Part shown: piece after piece, positions 1-5,425 of the stretch
Numbering within the stretch: position 1 is the first letter of the stretch
How the letters are laid out: each line of letters opens with the position of its first letter
Source of the DNA: Oceanobacter sp045430275
GTDB lineage: Bacteria; Pseudomonadota; Gammaproteobacteria; Pseudomonadales; Oceanobacteraceae
Assembly (NCBI GenBank): GCA_045430275.1
Contig: JAILXU010000006.1
Span: 1-64,000, forward strand
Reading direction: 5' to 3'
Length of the DNA: 64,000 nt
Notes under the pieces: generated by a model
Told to the model about the DNA's origin: nothing
Seen by the model: only the letters and a program-made list of their open reading frames with translations
Database searches by the model: none
Translations under genes and position numbers: made by a program

Positions 1-72
1 CACTGGATTTTTTCGCAGCTGATCAGCTTTGGGAAGCCCTTAACTGATCGGCATTACGGTCGTGGGAATGCT

Positions 73-880
73 TTTCTAAGCTGCCTGTGCGGCAGCGAAC
101 AGCATGCGTATACCGAGGTTTCTGAGTACTTTTTTCTAAGCTGCCTGTGCGGCAGCGAACCCAGCTTAGTGCTTGGCGGAATGAAAGCGCTTTTTCTAAG
201 CTGCCTGTGCGGCAGCGAACAGTTTTGCAAATCAATATAGAGAAAATGATGTTTTCTAAGCTGCCTGTGCGGCAGCGAACGTTCGAGCTGGAACGGGCGC
301 GGGTGATTCATCTTTCTAAGCTGCCTGTGCGGCAGCGAACATCCTGATGTTCGGCGATGAAGGTGCAGGCATTTTCTGAGCTGCCTGTGCGGCAGCGAAC
401 ATGATCAAACCATTCGCGGCGGGGCATCACCATTTCTGAGCTGCCTGTGCGGCAGCGAACCCACTCCGAGCCGGTCATCATCGGAAACCTTGTTTCTGAG
501 CTGCCTGTGCGGCAGCGAACAACGAGGGCTGGTTACTTGGAAGACCAGCCGGTTTCTGAGCTGCCTGTGCGGCAGCGAACCGAATTGGGAGTTGCGGGTG
601 CAGTGGGGCGAATTTCTGAGCTGCCTGTGCGGCAGCGAACTGGCTGAAGCATCAATGCAGCGTCGTGATGAGTTTCTGAGCTGCCTGTGCGGCAGCGAAC
701 CGCTGGTCCAGCGTGTTGTCTGTGAACAAATATTTCTGAGCTGCCTGTGCGGCAGCGAACACAATGCCCACCGAAGTGGGCATCAGGAATCATTTCTGAG
801 CTGCCTGTGCGGCAGCGAACGTTATGACTTGTCGTCATCGTCCGGCGTTGGTTTTCTGAGCTGCCTGTGCGGCAGCGAAC
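73..880 (-). CRISPR. Type I-F CRISPR array, 14 repeats, 13 spacers
   Basis: Fourteen 28-bp repeats start every 60 bp from 73 to 853, separated by 32-bp spacers. On the minus strand each repeat has GTTCG, the stem CTGCC, loop GCACA, stem GGCAG and an 8-nt 3' part that becomes the crRNA 5' handle. This is the type I-F (Csy4-cleaved) repeat form, so transcription runs right to left from the leader at 881-1008. The nine leader-proximal repeats (373-880) give handle CTCAGAAA; the five leader-distal ones (73-340) give CTTAGAAA. No other repeat variation was seen. The array lies directly downstream of csy4. Left of 73 no full repeat follows; only TTTC and AGCTG at 11-21 recall one end of a repeat. 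Spacer origins cannot be told without a search. Confidence 0.98.
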
Positions 881-1008
881 TGTTGCAAAGTAACGCTAAC
901 TATCCGTTTGTTAAAGAGCTTTTGGGTTTTCGCTGTAAAAACCCTTTTTTTGGCTCAATCTGCAAGCCGTTAAAAATCAATGACTTACAGATTGGTCAGA
1001 AAAAAGGG
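881..1008 (-). promoter_or_regulatory. CRISPR leader between csy4 and the first repeat
   Basis: This 128-bp AT-rich stretch separates the csy4 stop from the leader-proximal repeat. It is the expected place for the array promoter and for the signals that direct new spacers to the first repeat. It has a consensus IHF site at 975-987. It also has an inverted repeat of GGGTTTT (924-930) and AAAACCC (938-944) followed by seven T on the plus strand, which would look like a weak terminator for any plus-strand transcript heading into csy4. No clear -35/-10 pair for the array could be picked by eye. Confidence 0.85.
975..987 (+). promoter_or_regulatory. Predicted IHF binding site in the CRISPR leader
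   Basis: AATCAATGACTTA matches the IHF consensus WATCAANNNNTTR at every defined position. It lies 95 bp from the leader-repeat junction at 880/881. IHF bending of the leader is known to help the Cas1-Cas2/3 adaptation complex of type I-F systems, so a site here fits an array that can still acquire spacers. Binding itself is inferred. Confidence 0.7.
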
Positions 1009-1581
1009 TTAAAACCAGGGTATGGTCGCGGTGGCACTCAGGCCGTAGCTGTTGAATGTTCCGGTAACCGGGCCATCTTGCAGCGCCCCATGTTCGATAT
1101 AGATTCTCATAGGATTGCCATTGGACAAGCTTTTAATCTGTATAAACGGCAGGTGCTTCAGCTTTTTTTGCTGACTGTCCGGGATTTTGGTTTGCGCTTC
1201 TTCCTCGGTTAGCCAGCCTTTAGCAATGGAGCGCTTGCGTTTGTTCCAGGCACTTTTGGCTTGCACCCGTCGCACGGTTCGATATTGGCAGTTTGCTGGT
1301 ACAGCCTGGATATCGGAGACTTGGGTGTAATCCCTCATTCCTTTCATCCAGCCTGCAGACATCAATTTGTCTAGAGATTTGGCGCTGCCATGCAACCGCA
1401 TACATCCACCAAGCCGTATCTGGCCATCTGGACGCTTACCAACGGCTGGAAAGCTGACGCCCACGGCTCCCGCTACGGTTTGGCTCATGCCCCGATGGAA
1501 CTTGGAGAACAGGGCATTAAGTAGCACTTGCTCTTCAAATTCAGGATCAGGTAGTACGGTTATTTCCACGTAATAGTCCAT
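1009..1581 (-). CDS. cas6f: Cas6f (Csy4) crRNA endoribonuclease
   Basis: 190 aa, close to the 187 aa of the P. aeruginosa protein. It cuts pre-crRNA at the base of the repeat stem-loop and stays bound to the 3' hairpin of each crRNA. The N terminus MDYYVEI and the C terminus IPWF are typical of Csy4. The general-base histidine is at residue 29 (SKFHRGM), the same number as the P. aeruginosa catalytic His. A basic stretch near 104-122 (RRVQAKSAWNKRKR) fits the arginine-rich helix that reads the RNA stem groove. Its start is 3 bp after the csy3 stop, with AAGGA inside the csy3 end as ribosome site. It should also process the mini-CRISPR at 5307-5395, whose stems are preserved. Confidence 0.98.
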   Translation of the reverse strand: MDYYVEITVLPDPEFEEQVLLNALFSKFHRGMSQTVAGAVGVSFPAVGKRPDGQIRLGGCMRLHGSAKSLDKLMSAGWMKGMRDYTQVSDIQAVPANCQYRTVRRVQAKSAWNKRKRSIAKGWLTEEEAQTKIPDSQQKKLKHLPFIQIKSLSNGNPMRIYIEHGALQDGPVTGTFNSYGLSATATIPWF

Positions 1582-1584
1582 AGC

Positions 1585-2637
1585 CTAATCCTTATCTGAA
1601 GCACCGAATACACCACCCCTGATCAGAGTCGCCATCACAAAGTGCTGATTGCCTGTTTCCGGTACTTTTCCTTGTGCTACCCAACCGTCTAGCAAGCTGT
1701 AGAAATCATTCTTGGGCTTGGGTTGACGATAGGCCTTGCCTTCGGTGGTGACGGATCCATAGGGTTCAACAGCAATCGGGCCAACACCGCCTTGCTCTGC
1801 CGGGTACCAGGTGTCAATGGTACGCAGAGCATTGCCAATTTTCTGGCTGTGCATGGCGGCGGTTAGTTTGTCTTCTCCGACGCCATATAGGGTTTTGCTT
1901 TTTTGCCCCTTCTTGTCGCCTTTATCCAGAATCAGTTCCTGAGAGGGATAGACCTCTTGTCCTTCGCCCATACGAGCGTATGCCTGAACATCGAACAGTG
2001 CGTAGCCGTTATCATCCGCCAGCGCAGCTTCAATTACCTGAGTGATGGCTTTGATGTTTTCTTGCGATGCACAGTCAAAATCACGCAATGAGTAATCATG
2101 GGCATTGAAGATCCAGCTCTGTACCGCTTCGCCTTTCACCAGATGACTGACGCGGACTTCGATTTCTTCAGCTCCTACACGGTTGCGCCACAGAAAACGT
2201 CCATTGGCCAGATTACTGGCATAACGCCCTGCTAGCTCGCCATAGCCATGCTGTTCTTTATAACCGCTAACCAAGCCCGCCAGCGCTTGCTGATATTCAC
2301 TGTTATTACAGGCAGAAGGTTTACCAGCACCACCGAGAACCCGCAGCGTAAAACGTACACGCAAGGTGTCGCAGTCGTTAGGCAGCATGGCGACATCGAC
2401 GGTTTGCAGGTTGGGATCAGAGATTTTTCCATTCAATGCAGCAGGATCTTGGTCTTTGGCATTCTTTGGACGATTGGAAATGGTGCCACGTACGGCCTTT
2501 TCCCGTTTTTCAATGAACTGCCAGCGACTGCCCAAATCACGTTCTTGCCAACGTCCGGCGCTGAAAACAGCATCGGATGGGTCCAGTTTGCGTTCAAAAG
2601 CCAATACAGAGGCACTGAGGGTATTTTTTTTAGCCAT
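1585..2637 (-). CDS. csy3: Cas7f (Csy3) Cascade backbone subunit
   Basis: 350 aa, the normal size for Csy3. Six copies coat the crRNA guide in the type I-F surveillance complex, and their thumbs flip out every sixth guide base. Recognition rests on overall family resemblance (N-terminal LSASVLAFERKLDPSDA, the GVGPIAVEPYG stretch, and ETGNQHFVMATLIRGGVFG near the C terminus) and on its fixed position between csy2 and csy4. It starts 11 bp after the csy2 stop. There is no catalytic site to check. Confidence 0.97.
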   Translation of the reverse strand: MAKKNTLSASVLAFERKLDPSDAVFSAGRWQERDLGSRWQFIEKREKAVRGTISNRPKNAKDQDPAALNGKISDPNLQTVDVAMLPNDCDTLRVRFTLRVLGGAGKPSACNNSEYQQALAGLVSGYKEQHGYGELAGRYASNLANGRFLWRNRVGAEEIEVRVSHLVKGEAVQSWIFNAHDYSLRDFDCASQENIKAITQVIEAALADDNGYALFDVQAYARMGEGQEVYPSQELILDKGDKKGQKSKTLYGVGEDKLTAAMHSQKIGNALRTIDTWYPAEQGGVGPIAVEPYGSVTTEGKAYRQPKPKNDFYSLLDGWVAQGKVPETGNQHFVMATLIRGGVFGASDKD

Positions 2638-2648
2638 GATGAAATTCC

Positions 2649-3638
2649 TTATTCAGAAACAGTAGATTCGGTTGATTCAGCTGCCAGATAACGCACGTAG
2701 TCGTTCTGGCACAGGTAAAGCCCCTTTTCCGCGTCGTGCTGATGCGTCCAGAGCATTTGTTCAAGTCGGTCAATACGGTGCGGACCAAGCCATTCACCAA
2801 TGGAGTAAAGGCTTTCGACGAACTGGAAAGGCACCGTTTTATCGCGAACATTGCGCACCACACCCGGCTCGTACAGTTCTGATATGGAGGCATAGCCAAC
2901 CGGTAGAGGAACAGTCCATCCCTGCTTGCGCTTGACAGACCAATTTGCTTTGTCTTGCGATTCGTCTTTGGGATCCACGACTCGCTCTGCAAAAAATCGC
3001 ATTCGACCGTGCTCCAGCACAACATCCAGAGCCGTTGCGCTGTCATCTTGTTGCCTCAAGATTTCCAGTGTTTGCTGCATACGATCATTCCGTAACACCA
3101 AGGCAAACCCCGGCAGCAATTTACGCGACAAGGCTCGAAACTGCTCTTTTTGGGTTTTCAGATCATCAGCCCAATGCAGTAACTCAGGGCGATTGCGCCA
3201 GCTGTTCTCAGGCAAGCGAATACTGCCACCAGCGATGCGCATCCGGGCGACGGTATGCATTAAAGCTTCCAGAAAATCGTCTTTATCGTCCGTGTCTATA
3301 TCGTCCTTCAAAGCAATGACCAGACTGATTTCCAGATTGGCCTTGCCCTCTTCGACGATGGATAGCGGTTTGCCATCTTTACCAACCGGATGGCGGTTCA
3401 GGCAGAAAACAAAAGTCCGGCTTCCAGAGGGCTGTGAAACCTGAGGATCAAAGCGATGGCAAACGATGCCAACACCGGCTACGCCTTCCTGAATCCAGTC
3501 CTTCAGTTGCAACTGCAAGGCATGAGCAAAGCCAGTAAAAGCGGTCGGTGCCGGAAAGCCCCAGCTCATTGGTCCAGACACAGCGTTGGCTGCGGTTAAC
3601 TCAATTCGAGGAAGTAAACAAACGGTATGAATAGTCAT
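2649..3638 (-). CDS. csy2: Cas5f (Csy2) Cascade subunit
   Basis: 329 aa, matching the 327-aa P. aeruginosa protein. It binds the 8-nt 5' handle of the crRNA together with Csy1. Family stretches are visible: LLPRIELTAANAVSGP, SWGFPAPTAFTGFAHAL, GVGIVCHRFDPQVSQP and RNVRDKTVPFQFVE. An in-frame ATG lies 54 bp further upstream, but the protein from there begins with 18 residues unlike Csy2. The chosen ATG at 3636-3638 shares its A with the csy1 TAA stop (TAATG) and has a purine-rich GAGGAG site upstream, so it is probably translationally coupled to csy1. Confidence 0.96.
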   Translation of the reverse strand: MTIHTVCLLPRIELTAANAVSGPMSWGFPAPTAFTGFAHALQLQLKDWIQEGVAGVGIVCHRFDPQVSQPSGSRTFVFCLNRHPVGKDGKPLSIVEEGKANLEISLVIALKDDIDTDDKDDFLEALMHTVARMRIAGGSIRLPENSWRNRPELLHWADDLKTQKEQFRALSRKLLPGFALVLRNDRMQQTLEILRQQDDSATALDVVLEHGRMRFFAERVVDPKDESQDKANWSVKRKQGWTVPLPVGYASISELYEPGVVRNVRDKTVPFQFVESLYSIGEWLGPHRIDRLEQMLWTHQHDAEKGLYLCQNDYVRYLAAESTESTVSE

Positions 3639-4972
3639 TAGCCTTCTACTCCTCGAAACAGATTGATTTCCTTTTCCACCAGTTTCTTCCATTCATCAAA
3701 TTCGGCTTTACCCACCGGCAGTTTTTTCTTGCCGCTGGCCAGTCGGGCGTTTAACCAGTTGGCAAAGCACACGGCCACCTTCTCTTTCCAATCGCCTCGA
3801 CGGTATGTTTTGGCAAAGTCCTCATCGATCAGCACACGTCCTTGATCCAGCCAGCAACATTCTTCCTCCGGCAGGTTGCAGTCTTCATCTGCTGACCAGC
3901 CGGGTTCAAGATCCCAAACAGAGGCAGAGAAATGGAAGAACTCATCAATTACTGCCCGGACTTTCTCCCTCGCCTTCTCACGAACTTCCATATTTTTGGG
4001 GTCATCGGCTGGTCGTTCTGGGTGGTAATGAGCTTCGAGAAACAGGATCAGATCTTTAACTGCGGTCAAGACTTCACGTCGCCGCCCAAACACATTAGGG
4101 AAGACGCTATAAACTTTCAGAGGCGGACGAATCAGATCGGCATTCCAGTGCGGAGGCAAAGAAGCCAGCAGATAGTTTTCACCGTAGCGATTGCTATTTA
4201 ACTGGCTGACGTTTTGCTGGTTACTGCCACCAAATTTCTGCACCACCATATTGGGGTATTCAAACGAATCGTGATCAAACCAGGCTTTATTAAAGCGAGC
4301 ATCACGGGCCGCTTTGGCCTCTTCAGAAAAACGATGCTCACGGATATGCGTCCAGACTTCTTGTGCCAGAGCACTGGAGAACAAAGGGGAAATCAGATGG
4401 TAGTTTGGATCAGCGTCATCAGCTTCTAACGGCCAATAGAGTTGCTTCGAGAAAGTATGAGAAGCAGTTGCTTTCGTTTCGTCAGGCAGACTGGCAAAGG
4501 CCTTGGCCCAAGCGGATGCCTGTTCCTGATCTTCTGACATCGCGGCGCAAAATTCTGCGGAATCAGCCATCGCCAGATCTAATAACGATACGTCTCCGAC
4601 AGGGAGTTTCAGAAACTTGTACACATCCAGAGCTGCCGCGTTGCCAACCACATCCGGGTGAAGCGAAGCGATGCTGTGTGTTCCCAGATAATTATCTCCA
4701 GCGGCGGGATTACCAGCTGAGTAAAAGCTCGACCCTTTGGAATCCGGGTGAGTGTATTTGGCAGCATGAGTGACTTGCTGGATTTGTGCGACACGACGGG
4801 CGGCATCTTCTAGCCAGGTTTCATAATGATAGCTGCTAAGCAGCTTGTCGCGTTTTTGCTCATAGTCAGCATCGCTTGTTTTAAGCTTGCTGAGTTTTTC
4901 TTGCAGTCGCTGATTTATAAACTGCAAGATGACAGCCCTAATTTCGTCTGGGCTGTGATGGGATATATCCAT
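3638..4972 (-). CDS. csy1: Cas8f (Csy1) large subunit of the I-F Cascade
   Basis: 444 aa from the start chosen here. Csy1 pairs with Csy2 at the crRNA 5' end, recognises the CC/GG PAM and recruits Cas2-3. The start at 4972 has AGGA seven bases upstream, and its product begins MDISHHSPDEIRAVILQF, like the start of known Csy1 proteins. An ATG at 5038 would add 22 residues without homology and has no good ribosome site. The body carries typical stretches such as AARRVAQIQQVTHAAKYTHP and RFNKAWFDHDSFEYPNMV. It is the first csy gene, after a leader of about 225 nt. The likely promoter and an RNA-guided repression site are described at 5205-5254. Confidence 0.95.
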   Translation of the reverse strand: MDISHHSPDEIRAVILQFINQRLQEKLSKLKTSDADYEQKRDKLLSSYHYETWLEDAARRVAQIQQVTHAAKYTHPDSKGSSFYSAGNPAAGDNYLGTHSIASLHPDVVGNAAALDVYKFLKLPVGDVSLLDLAMADSAEFCAAMSEDQEQASAWAKAFASLPDETKATASHTFSKQLYWPLEADDADPNYHLISPLFSSALAQEVWTHIREHRFSEEAKAARDARFNKAWFDHDSFEYPNMVVQKFGGSNQQNVSQLNSNRYGENYLLASLPPHWNADLIRPPLKVYSVFPNVFGRRREVLTAVKDLILFLEAHYHPERPADDPKNMEVREKAREKVRAVIDEFFHFSASVWDLEPGWSADEDCNLPEEECCWLDQGRVLIDEDFAKTYRRGDWKEKVAVCFANWLNARLASGKKKLPVGKAEFDEWKKLVEKEINLFRGVEG

Positions 4973-5065
4973 ATCGGTATCCTGTAGAAAAGTTTGGTCA
5001 TACAAAGCTTTCAGGTACACTGCTCCAAGCGACGCCATGGCGGAGCCGCTCGGAGACTTCGATTT

Positions 5066-5098
5066 TCAGCCTCTTCTAACCTGATGAGTGCCAAACAT
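5066..5098 (-). CDS. 10-codon leader ORF with tandem AGA codons (possible CreT-like minigene)
   Basis: In the csy1 leader RNA, AAGGAGG sits seven bases before an ATG that opens MFGTHQVRRG and stops at TGA. This is the strongest Shine-Dalgarno seen in the cas locus. Codons 8 and 9 are AGA AGA, an arginine codon that is usually rare in such genomes. Known CreT toxins are tiny transcripts with a strong ribosome site and rare-codon pairs that trap a scarce tRNA; in the first one described the pair was also AGA-AGA. Here the pair comes late in the ORF, and no terminator separates it from csy1, so a simple leader peptide or attenuator is equally possible. Function is inference. Confidence 0.35.
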   Translation of the reverse strand: MFGTHQVRRG

Positions 5099-5162
5099 CG
5101 ATTCCCCTCCTTTCGGTTTCTGCCCCGAACCGATTCGGGTGCCAGCGAGACTGACGTTGCGT

Positions 5163-5193
5163 GGTGAGGAGTGTTTGCCGACACATCCTCACC
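5163..5193 (-). other. Stem-loop at the predicted 5' end of the csy leader RNA
   Basis: GGTGAGGA (5163-5170) pairs with TCCTCACC (5186-5193), and the inner GTGT (5171-5174) pairs with ACAC (5181-5184) around the loop TTGCCG, leaving one bulged A. It begins a few bases after the predicted csy transcript start near 5198, a position where hairpins often protect an mRNA. A second perfect hairpin, CCCGAA with TTCGGG (5123-5138), lies between it and the leader ORF ribosome site. Confidence 0.6.
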
Positions 5194-5204
5194 AACCTTT
5201 TCAC

Positions 5205-5233
5205 ATCATGGTCTCATATAAACACCCCGTCAA
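5205..5233 (-). promoter_or_regulatory. Predicted csy1-4 promoter
   Basis: On the minus strand TTGACG (5228-5233) and CATGAT (5205-5210) are 17 bp apart, giving a start near 5198. A TATATG (5214-5219) could serve as an alternative -10, which would move the -35 to 5237-5242, inside the guide target site. The gap of about 445 bp after cas2-3 and the promoter-like pair suggest that csy1-4 is its own transcription unit. Not tested. Confidence 0.55.
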
Positions 5234-5236
5234 TAA

Positions 5237-5254
5237 CCAAGAGAGGTTCATTTA
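5237..5254 (+). promoter_or_regulatory. CC PAM plus 16-nt partial target of the mini-CRISPR guide
   Basis: CC at 5237-5238 is the type I-F PAM on the strand that matches the guide. The next bases match guide bases 1-5, 7-11 and 13-16 of the mini-CRISPR at 5335-5367. The two mismatches are at 6 and 12, the guide positions that Cas7 thumbs flip out and leave unpaired. After position 16 the match breaks down. The PAM lies 3 bp upstream of the predicted csy -35 box. A Cascade bound across 5237-5270 should therefore hinder RNA polymerase, and the short pairing should not license Cas3 cutting. Confidence 0.8.
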
Positions 5255-5294
5255 TTAAATCAAAAAAACACAAAGAAACTTTATAACAGCTTAG

Positions 5295-5303
5295 TGCTAA
5301 ACT
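5295..5303 (+). promoter_or_regulatory. Candidate extended -10 promoter of the mini-CRISPR RNA
   Basis: TGC followed by TAAACT resembles an extended -10 element and would start transcription near 5310, at the stem of the first degenerate repeat. A TATAAC at 5282-5287 is an alternative, starting near 5294. The stretch 5250-5286 is very AT-rich, like an UP element. No good -35 box was found. A Cascade bound at 5237-5270 might also touch this promoter. Confidence 0.4.
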
Positions 5304-5306
5304 CAG

Positions 5307-5425
5307 TGACTCCACCGATAAGGTGGTTCAGAAAAAGAGTGGTTCGTTTACACAAACGACTCTCTTCCTTCACTACCGCACAGGTAGCTCCGTAATCCCG
5401 GCAGGACGCTTCGGGATTACTTTTT
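5307..5425 (+). ncRNA. crRNA-like regulatory RNA from a mini-CRISPR (CreR/CreA type)
   Basis: Two degenerate I-F repeats in crRNA orientation flank one 33-nt guide (5335-5367). Repeat 1 (5307-5334) has stem CCACC/GGTGG, loop GATAA and handle TTCAGAAA, one base from the array handle CTCAGAAA. Repeat 2 (5368-5395) has stem CTACC/GGTAG and the array loop GCACA. Both stems differ from the array stem CTGCC/GGCAG by substitutions that keep five canonical pairs, so Csy4 binding appears selected. Parts not needed in a mature guide (the 5' end of repeat 1 and the 3' end of repeat 2) are the most degenerate. The RNA ends in the terminator at 5392-5425. It runs against the cas genes, between cas2-3 and csy1. 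Related RNAs guide Cascade to cas or toxin promoters; that role here follows from the target at 5237-5254. Confidence 0.85.
5392..5425 (+). terminator. Intrinsic terminator of the mini-CRISPR RNA
   Basis: GTAATCCCG (5392-5400) and CGGGATTAC (5412-5420) form a perfect 9-bp stem with an 11-nt loop, followed by TTTTT on the plus strand. The minus strand has no T-run after the stem, so it is a plus-strand terminator even though it overlaps the cas2-3 stop codon (5417-5419). It overlaps the last bases of degenerate repeat 2. Confidence 0.85.

Noticed and set aside
11..38. A possible degenerate terminal repeat left of the first full one
   Set aside because: Only TTTC and AGCTG match; the stem-loop is missing and the spacing would be 34 bp, so it is not counted.
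23..1212. Open frames on both strands across the array, with repeating SLPHRQLRK-like, VRCRTGSLEK-like or FLSCLCGSE-like peptides
   Set aside because: They are translations of the CRISPR repeat; the 60-bp period is divisible by three and keeps frames open.
5392..5420. The hairpin at the cas2-3 stop as a minus-strand terminator for cas2-3
   Set aside because: There is no T-run on the minus strand after the stem; the T-run is on the plus strand.
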